Shown here: piece by piece, positions 53,539-64,000 of the stretch
How the letters are laid out: each line of letters begins with the position of its first letter
Position numbering within the stretch: the stretch's first letter is position 1
DNA from: Thalassia testudinum
Lineage: Eukaryota > Streptophyta > Magnoliopsida > Alismatales > Hydrocharitaceae
Reading direction: 5' to 3'
Assembly (NCBI GenBank): GCA_037157565.1
Contig: JAZHRO010000002.1
Location: 78,790,001-78,854,000, forward strand
Length of the DNA stretch: 64,000 bases
Translations under genes and position numbers: made by a program
The notes under the pieces: generated by a model
What the model saw: the letters and a program-made list of their open reading frames with translations, nothing else
Databases searched by the model: none
Told to the model about the DNA's origin: nothing

Positions 53539-56052
53539 CTTTGAAACTCTCGCTCCTAAGAATAGAACAATTGACTTCAAATCTAAACAACCTAACAGAT
53601 AGGTTTAAGCCTCTAGAGTTGATATGTATCAATTTAGAAGGTCAAGTGGAATCGATTTGGGTTGAATTTGGCTTAGAATTTTGCCAAAACAATACTGAAG
53701 TTGAATGAGTTCCAGTTTGAACCCAAACTAGAGGTGAAGTGGAAATCACAATAAATTGGATCAAATCTCACTCTAATTGATTCAAACAAATTTGCAATCA
53801 CAAATATCTGATTCGAGCCCTAGAACACCAAGAACATCCTAAGGTTGACCAGTTCATGTCAAGAGTTGACTATGCAAATTAAAGGCTTTTAGATCAAATA
53901 AACTATCCTATTTGACTCTAATCAACCTCAAGAATTCATCTAACACCTCAAAATCAAGTTTTAATTACTCCAACTATGATTTCAGATACTTTCGCTTGAG
54001 GTCAAAAAGTGAGTTGGTCGACAGACCAAATAAGAGATTCTATGACCTATTTGAATGTTATTCTAGAATCTATAAGATCTGCACAAGATTTTAGACCAAT
54101 TTCCATATTATAAAGATCAGTGGATGTGTCTCCTCAACTATGCCGAAGTTCAGGAAGATGATGAACAATATAGGAATAAAATCAATTGAACTCAAGTTTA
54201 ACTATTGGAATCAAATCCTTAAAACTTAAGGAAGCGATTTGGAGCTTATCAGACTATTCCAAGTGCTGTGGCTCTGGTTTGGTGTCTCCAGAGCTCTGGT
54301 GAAGGTTGGAATTTTGTACTGGAGATCAAATCTCCATTAAAATCATCAAGAACTGATTCTAAAGACTCCTGAGGTCATTAGAAACCTCAAGAACACATTA
54401 ATTTCTTTAATCAATCATTGGTTAACAAATTAAACTTAAAATCATCATAATTTACATCTTGAGTTTGATAGAACTCAGGATTCAACAACTTAATTGACTG
54501 AGGGGAATTGATCAATAAAGGATTGCGAAGGTGTACAAGGGACTAATTAGATGGGAGAATCTTTTGGAACTGCCATTGACAACGGACTCCAGAATTTGAC
54601 TGAAATTAGGCATTTACTGTGTAGTGGATGATAGATCTAATTAAGTAGAATGGGGCCCTTATGATGTGTAGAGGTGACGAAGAGCCCCAAGTGAATGTGA
54701 ATTAGGTCTAAGACCTCTGCCATAGATAGCGAATGAGCTCAGGTGTGTGTGAGTTGAATTAGACGAATTAGGTGATCAAATCGGTGAATAAGAAGTGATA
54801 TGAAGTCATGGTGAGGTAGGGAGTGTGATTAGGCGAGTGAACAGATGAATCGAAGTCCTGTAAGGCCAAATTTGGCCTCACCAGAGATGGAGAAGAAGGT
54901 GAGAAATTTTAACTAATTACACCTACTCCTAGAAATTAAAAACCTAAATCTAATCTAAAGATTAAACTAGAAATCTAAAGCTACTTACCTGATGAAGGGG
55001 TTGAGGGATCTCACCGTTGGCAGGACGAGAATGGGAAGAACTCTAGGATGAGTCAAAGGAAACTCCGGCAGCGAACGAAGCAAAGAGGAGGAAGAAATGG
55101 CATGCTCCTTGCCTGTTCACAGCTTCGGAGAGGAAGAGGAGGTGAGAGAGATGAGCGTTTTCGCTGGAGAAGCTTCGAGAAGGGGAAACAGAGTCGCTAA
55201 AAATGGAGGAATAGCCTATCATTAACTACAATTTGGGGGAGAAGGATAGGGAGCCGACCTTTGTAATCAGAGGGGTAGTGGGGTATTTATAGGTGTGGTG
55301 GAGGTATGGAAGTAGGTATCTGGATGTAAACACATCCAGATCCATGGGGATGGGGGTCTTCATCTTCGACGATAGTGGACTCACCCCGTTGGAGTTTGTT
55401 AGGTTTAGGACGATCTGGACCATTAGAAGTAAAGAGGACATTGAGTGGAAGGATGGCAGCAATGCTAGTGTTCTTGGATTGCTGAATAGGCGGTGATCAA
55501 GGAGATGAAGATACCGGAGGATCTAGGTTGTGCAAGAGGATGAACAAGATGAGGAAGAAGATGCACACAGGGACCCAAGTGCAAATAGAAAAGGACCTGT
55601 CGATATAAAAAGGACTCAATTGATATGAAAGATAAGGGCAAAACTCCAAACAATGGATTTGATGGCTTTTTTTAATTTATTTCTTTTTAAACTTTTTACA
55701 TATACTAGTAAATAATATAAATAACATGTTTATGCCATGAAATTACATTTTTTATCATTTTAGCTATATGTACTTAAAGTGGTTAACTTAATTAAGTTAA
55801 TTTACAACTTAGTCTATAAATTAGTATAGGTGCTTTATATATAGCTACATGTTTATATTTGAGTCCTATTTATTAATTAAACTTAAGTTAATATAAAATA
55901 AACCTTAATTAATTTATTTTAACATATTTTCAACATCCTTGTTATTTTATCTTAATTATATAATTAACCCTATATTAATGCTATTCATTGGTAATTAATT
56001 ACAGAAACTAGCTAATAAGGGTAAATTAGGATCCAAGATGAGTCTCTCATCA
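53539..56052 (-). repeat. D2: inverted D-type LTR fragment
   Basis: About 2.5 kb. Read on the minus strand from 56052 it begins TGATGAGAGACTCATCTTGG and follows the D LTR. Landmarks are TATAAATA (55284-55291), CTCGTCCTGCCAACGGTGAG then ATCCCTCA..CAGGTAAGTAG (about 55040-54985, matching 34763-34810) and the TCTGGTGAGG..CTTACAGGACTTC block. The end nearest H is more diverged, and the rest of its LTR is absent. It is more diverged from D's own LTRs than those are from each other, so it comes from another D-family element. Confidence 0.7.
55284..55291 (-). promoter_or_regulatory. TATA box, D2
   Basis: TATAAATA on the minus strand at the position equivalent to 34520-34527 of the D 5' LTR. Confidence 0.55.
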
Positions 56053-56195
56053 ATAAACCTTATTCCAACAAGTGTATTAAGCTTAACCATTCCTATCCTA
56101 GATATTTGACACTACGATTACTTCCCATTTAAACAACTTTAAACAAATTTCGATTAGATAACCAACTTTAATTGGGAGTCATGTGATATGAACAT
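56053..56195. other. Unassigned flank
   Basis: 143 bp between D2 and NA-C with no recognised content. Its last five bases AACAT are the left target duplication of NA-C. Confidence 0.6.
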
Positions 56196-57725
56196 TGATC
56201 ACACATGTTTTGCGAGTTTGAAATCAGGGTTACTAGTAACCCGTCGTCGTAGTTGTAAAACTTGTGATCAAATAAAATTTATACCAAAACTCGAAAAGTG
56301 AGTCACGGGTCGAACACGGGGAGGCGAACATTTGGTTTTGAAAATCCGCGTTTCTCTTTTTTTTTTGGTCATTTTTATCTTTTCTAATTTTTTTGGTATT
56401 TTATCGGGCAAGAGATTATGTCGATGAAAACTTTATCTACTTGCAAAAATATAAGAGAGGGAGAGGGAGAGAGAGAGAAACAATCATCTATTTATCAAGA
56501 ATTGTTTGTTACATCTACAAAAGAGGAAAATATACACTACAAAAGCGTAAAAAGATAGAAAGAGGTGAGAGAAATCCCCCTCGATGGTCGCTTGGAGGAT
56601 GACTCACTTTGACGTCGCCTGGAGAAAGGTGGTGATGAGTGGGATGAAGGAGGACAGAGGATGGGGTAGGACAATGTCACGGTGCGAATCTTCTTCACGA
56701 AGGGTGGTGAGAGGACGACCATGGGATGCTCCACGAATGGGGATGAGGGGAGGGAAAACTATTTGATTTTCTACTCTAGAGGAGCATCCTAGGCTTGGGA
56801 CAAGCTCTCTCTAGAGCCTTGAGGTAGTGAGAGGAAGAAAGTAAGGGATGGTTTGGAATGGTTGTGGGTAGGTCCTTTCATAGTGGAGGAGGAAGAACAA
56901 ATTCACATCTGGGTCATTATTGACGTCTGTAAACGTTGCAGCAGCTGTCGCTGAAGATCCACCCTTCAATTCCTCTTGCTGGCGTGCGCAGACCATTAGT
57001 GACAGCAACAAACCTCACTAAAGGCCTACATCGCTGAAGATCCGCACCTATCCTCCGCTGGCACGCACATCGCGCACTGCACGCTTCACGTGCCCTTGCT
57101 CCCCGCCCATCGCTGGCACGCTCAGCTGGAGTGCGCTGGCATGCGTTGCGCTACTACTGTGCACGGCTACGGCTGTGCGTAGTGTGCTGCTGTTGCACGC
57201 GGCTCCAGCTGTGCGCGGTGCACTGCTGCTGGCTGGCATTGGGCGGTTTGGATGGCACCACATGGCACCATTTGGGTCGTCCACTCTTCTTTCTTTTGTA
57301 AAGGGTGTCGCGGTGCTCAGATCGAGATGATTCCCATGCTGTTGGACGGCGATCGTCACTCCGGATCCATCCGTACGATCAGATTTTCCATCCGAAACTC
57401 GTATAAATGTCGCATTGCCCCCTGGCCGTTGATCTTCCTCGGACTTCGTATGATGTTACGGTTCTCCGATCTAGACAATTTCAGAGGCATTAGACTCCGA
57501 TCATCATCCTAATCAGATCTATATAATCCTATCATCCATCTGAGGCCCTGAAATAAGTCTTCTTCTCTCCTGACCATAAAAAGGACTTAATTAACCTAAA
57601 ATATATACAACTACTCTAAATGTAGAATGATGCATGCTATGCAATATTTATAACATGAAATGCAAATCTAAGCCTAGGAACATGCACGAATAGGCATTTT
57701 AACCTAAATAGATGTGTCTATATCA
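56196..57725 (-). repeat. NA-C 3' LTR
   Basis: 1530 bp, TGATCACACATG...GTCTATATCA. The dyad form is at 56995-57024. The TATA equivalent is decayed (CCTTTCATA, 56874-56882). The G-box palindrome is at 57251-57272 with core CACATG. Purine repeats (GAGA, 56454-56480) occur near the internal end. It aligns with 62117-63639. Confidence 0.9.
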
Positions 57726-59388
57726 TACCCCCATACCTATCTTTTGCTAGTCCCTAGCAAAATTAAACTACATGCTATGTATAAAATCAAAATTAGGATT
57801 AGATCACTTAGGCCTAAGTTGTTTATTAACAATAGAAAATTTCAACTAAGCTCCTAAACGACGAAAACTCAGCAGTACTCGGGTGCCTGCCAGAATGCAG
57901 ACCGCCCAACTCCTCACCTTATTTGAAAAGGGAAGATACATTTTTTTTTTCTTCTTTTCTTATTTTTTTGGACGTTTTAGAGTTTAAGAGTGTCGGGATA
58001 ACTTTTTACGGCTACCCAACCTGCCCAAGACTCGAAAAGGACTCTAAGTGCTAAGCATCTTGTGAAAATAGTGAAAGACTCATTAGGTGGCCGTTGAAAC
58101 GGACTTCGAGTTTCTACGACCCTAGGTGACCTTGCCTAAAGGTTTATCTTTTCGATTGGTAGCTTTCTCTCTACTTCTTTTATTTATGGGGTCATCACAA
58201 GCGCAAACCTAGTGTATATCTCCCCGATTTATTCTACTTCCCTGCTTCTTCCCTAAGTGTTTTGGAAATTATTATGCATTTTTATGAGTTGGGCTCTAGA
58301 CAACCGGCCAATGGGCTATTACCCACGACTACTTGTCAGCCATACTCGTGCAGTAAAATGTGGCTTTATTATTTTCTCCTTTTTCTATTCTTTCTATTTT
58401 TTTCTTTCTCTTTTTCTTTTTGTTTTTTTTTTTTTAAGTAGGTGGCTTCCCTGATCTACGATTTACCTAAAGGTAGTACGACGAAAATGGTCTTGTGGAT
58501 GGGCTCTAGACAACTGGCCGATGAGCTGTTACCGCCGACAACTTGCCAGCCATACCACCCTAGATAGTTCATTAGCTACCCAATGTCCAAAGAAACCACT
58601 GAAAAGTTAGTCAGTGCACAAAAAAAAATGTGTATATGTTTAGGCTTAAAGTCCCCCCAAATCAGAGGGCGGGTTGATAAATCGCATACTTATCATCCCA
58701 ATTTATTTACCAAATTAAAATGAATTTTAATTAGCGAGGACACGAGACTAAGTCCACATTCGAGTGGACACCCAGGCTAATTAAGCCCGAAGACCTAAAG
58801 AGTCTAAGTGTTTAGGTCCTCTCGTATCATTTCCTAAAGTTAATAACTTCCAAATGCCTAAGTTCTCTTTTCCTAATTTCTTTCTTTTTATATCTTTTTC
58901 AAATTTTCAATTTTTTTTTAATTTTATAGGAAACTAAAAGAAATTCTACGGAGTTAACATAATGATTTCAAGAATTGATTATCCACACCCTCATACCTAA
59001 ATGATGCAATGTCCTCATTGTAAAAACAAAGACATGAAAAAGGGCAGAGTAAATAGAATATCACCTGAATTTCATGACAACCTGGTCAGCTCCACAGATA
59101 GAAGAGAGTATACACACACGCTAAGTTTAATGCCTTCAGTTAGGCATAATATGCATACAAAGAAGAAACTAAGAATTCCCAAGTGCGGGTCAGAATCAAA
59201 ATAAAAATATTGATCCTGAAACCCACCAGCAAAAGATGTCCACAGATGTAGACTAGATTATGGTGTAGACCCATGACCCAGGGTCTAGTGGTTCTCAGGT
59301 TCTGGATGAAAATCACCCAGAACTGAAGGTTGTTGTGTTTGCAAGGTCGGGCCTGCAGTTTAGTGGTGTGCAACTCAAGACCAAAGTG
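57726..59388 (-). other. NA-C polypurine tract and 3' spacer
   Basis: The polypurine tract is 57726-57738 (minus AGGTATGGGGGTA). A perfect TTTTGCTAG/CTAGCAAAA hairpin is at 57742-57762. Stem-loop motif copies are at 58291-58341 and 58501-58551, with a T-rich tract at 58370-58437. CAATGTCCTCATTG is at 59007-59020 beside a second purine-rich motif. 59140-59373 matches the ORF-distal part of NA-B but is broken by stops. Confidence 0.7.
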
Positions 59389-60913
59389 TCAGACAATAGG
59401 TGAAGATGGTTCAATAGGTGCGGTTGTCCACCTAACATCTAGCTCAGAAAAGTAATCAATTATTTCAAGCTTGGGTTGTACGTGAAAGATATCATAACTG
59501 TCCTGGTAGAAAGTAGCTGGTTCCAGGTCAATAGGTACCCGTAGATCCAAAATCAAAGTTCCCTCAGAATTAGCCCCCCAAATTTTTATTTCAACAATTC
59601 TATCTTCCAACATCAAAGGCTTAGTCTCTGGGACCTCTAGTATATCATTCACCCCATATGATTCTCCTAAGTCCAAAAATCGTGGCTAAATCAAGATTGA
59701 CTTGGGCACAATGATCTCAGAAGCCAGCTCTTTGGGGTGCAGATGAGGAATGGGGTCGCTGATTGAATCATCAAGTAAATGAGGATTCGAATCCTCCACG
59801 TTAGCCCCAACCGAATCAAAATCTTCAATGATTGGGCAATCAAATGGTTCTTCATGCTTCTCGAGCCCATTTGTCTCACTAAAATCATCTTCCTTAAGCT
59901 CAAGTGAGACTTCACTAAGAGATTCCTCACCCTCTGAATCAAAGAATCCATGGTCCTCATTTATATGTCTCAAAATCATATGTCATTTCATGGTCTGTGG
60001 AGACATATTTTTCGTCATTCCCTGGCTCTAGGATCTCGGGTGAGAAACTCGATTCATCCTCAAAGGGTTGCTCTAGCCCAACCTGGTCATCTTCAATCTC
60101 AGAATATGTATCCCCCCCGACAAGCACCTAAGCGGGTTCAGACATTGGCTCTCCTGAAAGGGGTTCATCTTGAGAATCATCCCAAGATTTGACTAGGGCA
60201 ACCACAAATTTCATCCACAACCTCGACAATTTCCCAAGAAGAAACTCACCCAGGTCCCTATCCCTAACACTTTGGAGCAAATCCAATAAAGAACTATTAA
60301 GTTCATCGATCATTTTGATCATAGGCTCCAGTGCTTCAGTGCATGGTGTTGGCTGAGCTTCTAAAGATTGTATAGTGTTCCTCAAATTAGCCAACACCCT
60401 ATCCTAGATCTAGTTCACTTGAACCGATTGGTTCGATTCAGGTTTGTGTGGGTTTGGGTTAAATCTAGGGGAGTCAAGATGTTGAGGTTCTCGGGTCCCT
60501 CCCTGAAAGTAGGTCGTTCTAGGTTGTTCAAAGGATGGTGGCAACCTATATTCAGTGGAATACTGGGGAGGGTAGGTGTTATAATCATTATATCCTTCCT
60601 GATTGTAGATTGGGTTGGTTTGGTCATCAAAGGATGGAGATCCATAATCATTGTAGGTTTGGGAAGGATAGCAATCATAGTCTTGTTGTCTAGGGTTAGG
60701 CCCTGGACATTGAGGTCAAGATTCGTATCCCTAATCAAAGTTATCCTGGCTAGTGGATGGGTAATTACAAGTCAAGTCGGAGTAGTAATCATCTTGGGGA
60801 TAAGTGGTGGTAGGAGGATAGGATGGGAAATGCATGTAAGAAGTGGAAGGATACATGGTAGAATAAGAGGGAAAACAGAAGAGAGAAAGGTGCCCTGCAA
60901 TACAAGCAATCAA
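59389..60913 (-). pseudogene. NA-C private ORF (unknown protein), decayed
   Basis: Same unknown protein as NA-A and NA-B. Minus strand from about 60860 (MYPSTSYMHFPSYPPTTTYP; an upstream ATG is at 60913). The Tyr/Pro-rich N-terminal part has YNQEGYNDYNTYPP. The helical middle is at 60397-60128: LANLRNTIQSLEAQPTPC, LEPMIKMIDELNSSLLDLLQ, GEFLLGKLSRLWMKFVVALV and SWDDSQDEP. The acidic part follows (FFDSEGEESLSEVSLELKED, 59960-59890), and the C-terminal part ends PIEPSSPIV at 59389 (ASEIIVPKSILI, KIWGANSEGTLILDLRVPI). Two frameshifts and a few stops interrupt it. Changes against B are largely conservative (K/R, I/V, D/E). Confidence 0.65.
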
Positions 60914-62096
60914 CCCTGTCCTTAGGTGGGTTAGCCTAAAGACCTACAGACTCCCAGGACCCGTCTTGAGATTATAAACCATTCGGTCTACTTTTATCTG
61001 GTCAATCCAACCAATTAGAAGGAGGAACTGGGGAGAAGGTTCTTCCTTTGGCTTGCACCTCCGATTCCTAATGTACCCCCCAGCCATGATCATTTGATGC
61101 TACTCCCCTAGCTAGACATTAGATGGACCAGCAGAAGTAGATTAATCGAAAAAAATCTCAGTCTGAGCCCTGAAGAGCGAATCAATCCTTAAGGCCAACG
61201 TCTACTCAGTTTTAATTAGGCTTGGGATGATTGTGGTCTTGGAATGTGATGGGCCCTTTAGATGGGTTGTGCTCTTAATGATCAGTTAAAATGTATGTGC
61301 GTGCACAACCAAGGTTTGCAAACAAGGTTATTTGATGATGTGCCTTTTAGGGTTTAACCTTGTTTAGTAGCTTTTAGGGTTTAATCTTAGGTATATTCAA
61401 TCAAGTTTAAGAGAACACTCCATGTTTTGCAAGCACTGGTGATGATATATTCCTTTAGAAATCAGAGAAAAAATGTGGAGTGCCTGGTTCAGCCCTAAGA
61501 ATCAACCCTAAGTGTCAAGCTACTTGATGAATCGCTTTTAATTTGAGTGGTGCGGCCCAAACAAATCAATCAATTGGCCTATTCGCACCACAGATTAAGG
61601 CACACAATGTCCTAGCCTAATCTGATTTCTACTCACTTATTTGTTTTGAGTTGAAGTGTACCGGGTCCACAGGTTTGATCCTGGTTAAGTGGTAGAATCG
61701 AAGTGGAGTGGTGTGCCTTAATTCGAGAGTTGTAGGTGTTAAGGTGTGTCTCCTTCAGAAAATCCCACAATCAGATAACACTTTTTTTATTTTTTTTATT
61801 TATGTGGATGGCGAGGTGAGTGGACGTGGTAAACAAACAACCAAATCTATCCTAGGGTTTATAAAAAGCACCTAAGTTGATTTGGGTTTGAGTTATTAGG
61901 TTATGGAATGAAAACTAAGGTGGGGGTGGTGTAGGGGACACTTACAAAACCTTCATCCGCACTTTTCTCCGATCTAACCACTTTGGCCCACCTCAGAAGA
62001 GTACCTGCAATCACAGTAAGATCAGAGAAAAAGTGAGATAAAAGTTAGGTAAGGCGAAAAAAATATGGAGAAAAAAAACAAGAAAGAGCGTTGCCT
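60914..62096 (-). other. NA-C leader (antisense)
   Basis: Non-coding leader with acceptor-like TTGCAG followed by GTACTCTT (minus strand) at 62000-62010, about 90 nt from the primer site. It is homologous to the NA-A and NA-B leaders. Confidence 0.65.
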
Positions 62097-62114
62097 CCCC
62101 GTCAACGACGCCAA
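62097..62114 (-). promoter_or_regulatory. NA-C primer-binding site, tRNA-Asp type
   Basis: Minus strand TGGCGTCGTTGACGGGGA, 16 of 18 bases complementary to the tRNA-Asp 3' end, directly beside the LTR start at 62117. Confidence 0.88.
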
Positions 62115-62116
62115 AA

Positions 62117-63639
62117 TGATCGCACGTGTTTCACGAGTTTGAAATCAAGGTTATAAGTAACCCGTCAGTGTAGTTACAAAACTTGTGATCAAATAAAATT
62201 TATACTAAAACTCAAAAAGTGAGTCCCGGGTCGAACACGGGGAGGTGAATGTTTGGTTTTGAAAATCCTCATTTCTCTTTTATTTGTTTTTCGTCATTTT
62301 TATCTTTTCTAATTTTTTTGGTATTTTATCGGGCAAGAGATTAGGTCGATGAAAACTTTATCCACTTGCAAAAATATGAAAGAGAGAGAGGGAGGGAGAG
62401 AGAGAAACAATCATCTATTTATCAAGAATTGTTTGTTACAACTACAAAAGTGGAAAATCTACACTATGAAAGCATAAAAAGATAGAAAGAGGTGAGAGAA
62501 ATCCCCCTCAATGGTTGCTTGGAGGACGACTCACTCTGACGTCGCCTGGAGGAAGGTGGTGAGGAGCGGGACGAAGGAGGACGGAGGATGGGGCAAGACG
62601 GCGTCGCGGCGAGGATTTTCTTCTCGAAGGGTGGTGAGAGGACGACCACGAGATGCTCCACAAAGGGGGATGAGGGGAGGGAAAACTATTTGATTTTCTA
62701 CTCTAGAGGAGCATCCTAGGCTTGGGACAAGCTCTCTTTAAAGCCTTGGAGGTGGTGAGAGGAAGAAAGGAAGAGATGGTTTGGAATGGTGGTGGGTAGG
62801 TCCTTTCATAGTGGAGCAAGAAGAACAAATTCACATCTATGTCATTATTAACGTCCGTAAACGTCGTAGCAGCTGTCGCTGAAGATCCACCCTTCAATTC
62901 CTCTTGCTGGCACGCGCAGACCATTTATGACAACTGCAAGTGTCACTAAAGGCCCGTGTCGCTGAAGATCCGCGCCTATCCTCCGCTGGCACGCACATCG
63001 CGAATCGCGTGCTTCATATGCCCATGCTCCTCGCGCCATGCGCGTGTGCGCTGGCATGCGCTGCGCTGCTGCTGCGCGCGGCTACGGCTGGGCACAATGT
63101 GCTGCTGCTACGCGTGGCTGCGGTTAGGCGCAGTGCACTGCTGCTGGCAGGTGTTGGGCAGCCTAGATGGTGCCACGTGGCGCCATCTGGGCCATCCATT
63201 CTTCTTTCTTTTGTAGAGGGTGCCACGGTGCTCAGATCGAGATGATTCTTGTACTGTTGGACTACAATCGTCACTCCGGATCCATCCGTATGGTCAAATT
63301 TTCCATCCAAAACCCATATGAATGTCACATTGCCCCCTGGCCATTGATCCTCCTCGGACTTCATATGATGCTACGATTCTCCGATCTAGACGATTTCAGA
63401 GGCGTTAGACTCCGATTGTCATCCTAATCAGATCCGTACGGTTCGATCATCCATCTGAGGCCCTGAAATATGTCTTCTTCTCTCTTGACCATAAAAAGGA
63501 CCTAATTAACCTAAAATATATACAACCACTCTAAATGCAGAATGATGCATGCTATGCAATATTTATAATAGGAAATGCAAATCTAAGCCTAGGAACATGC
63601 ATGAATAGGCGTTTAACCTAAATAGATGTGTCTATATCA
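62117..63639 (-). repeat. NA-C 5' LTR
   Basis: 1523 bp, TGATCGCACGTG...GTCTATATCA, followed by AACAT. The dyad form is at 62922-62951, and the G-box palindrome with intact CACGTG core is at 63166-63187. The GC-rich 62950-63170 stretch explains the overlapping frames there. Confidence 0.9.
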
Positions 63640-63644
63640 AACAT

Positions 63645-64000
63645 CATGAGTCTAAGAGCCAAATATCTTTCTACCTATATGGGTTGATTGCTACAAGCAC
63701 ACACCCATGATCACCTCCATAAAGTTTGCATTTGCCAAATCACCTTTGAGCTTCCCAACTTGATTTTTCTTACTCTTGTCTTTACTTTTGAGTTTCCAAT
63801 AATCATTAGTTACATAATAGCTCATTGCCCTTTTGATTCCTTTGCTAAATTTAACCCCTTCTTAGTGCCATTGACATGCAACACTTCAAGCTTCTCATTA
63901 ATGACCCTTCTATTGCTAATTCTTTATCCATCAACTCTTTAAAGAATAAAGATGACTTACTGTGAGAGCTTGTTATTAATCACCCATAAATTAAGGATTT
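63645..64000. other. Unassigned right edge
   Basis: 356 bp of AT-rich sequence, the continuation of 56053-56195 before NA-C inserted. No domain, LTR motif or RNA gene recognised. A plus frame at 63688-63942 has hydrophobic, low-information content and is not called. Confidence 0.5.

Larger units (their letters stand above)
56196..63639 (-). mobile_element. NA-C: non-autonomous LTR element with private ORF
   Basis: A complete antisense element of 7444 bp with a perfect AACAT target duplication (56191-56195 and 63640-63644). It has a 3' LTR (56196-57725), polypurine tract (57726-57738, minus), spacer, private ORF (59389-60913), leader, tRNA-Asp primer site (62097-62114) and 5' LTR (62117-63639). 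It has the same architecture as NA-B with a different LTR type, shared with L1. No gag or pol. Confidence 0.9.

Overview
This window looks like heterochromatic DNA from a flowering plant. It is made almost entirely of nested, decayed LTR retrotransposons, and I found no intact host gene, tRNA, rRNA or CRISPR array. The evidence is plant-type Ty3/gypsy proteins (Athila-like gag/pol and a Tat-like gag/PR/RT), primer-binding sites complementary to the 3' end of plant tRNA-Asp, large LTRs, 5-bp target-site duplications (TSDs), and in-frame stops that are mostly C-to-T/G-to-A changes, as expected of methylated repeats. The species cannot be determined from what I see.

Layout, left to right. Positions 1-745 hold a minus-strand Athila gag remnant, fused to the 3' spacer of a minus-strand non-autonomous element, 'NA-A', whose pieces run from 776 to 21731. 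NA-A is split by three insertions: a complete Athila-like element, 'Ath1' (1096-12676, TSD GCTAG, gag-PR-RT-RH-IN with stops); a CpG-rich putative solo LTR 'J' (13172-14825); and a solo LTR 'F-left' inside its primer-binding site (about 18029-19922). NA-A itself lies in a minus-strand Tat-like Ty3/gypsy element, 'K' (21732-30113), which also carries solo LTR 'I' (24153-26662, TSD GGAGG, with long TA/CA microsatellites) and solo LTR 'L1' (27726-29404, TSD CCCCT). A 260-codon minus-strand open frame of unclear origin (30260-31039) is cut by solo LTR 'F-right' (31039-33727).

From 33742 comes 'D', a gag-only plus-strand element with a giant 3987-bp LTR. It has no pol and is split by 'NA-B' (38157-45908). 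Its 3' LTR is broken after 657 bp, followed by an orphan NA-type LTR 'H' (51766-53538) and an inverted D-type LTR 'D2' (53539-56052). 'NA-C' (56196-63639, TSD AACAT) follows, and the last 360 bases are unassigned.

Most notable is the NA family (NA-A, -B, -C; all on the minus strand here). These have Athila-type tRNA-Asp primer sites, polypurine tracts and 3' spacer hairpins. In place of gag and pol they carry one private protein frame of about 480-500 residues: a Tyr/Pro-rich N-terminus, a helical middle with the invariant blocks GEFLLGKL and DDSQDEP, and an acidic C-terminus. I do not recognise it. The elements and solo LTRs also share cis structures: a 30-nt dyad a fixed 55-57 nt from the TATA box, a G-box palindrome, a second GATCCAAC palindrome, a hairpin beside the polypurine tract, a duplicated stem-loop of about 55 nt, an internal polypurine-like motif, and an acceptor-like CAG 83-95 nt after the primer site. 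These suggest a non-autonomous group mobilised in trans by Athila-like partners such as Ath1; that is inference.
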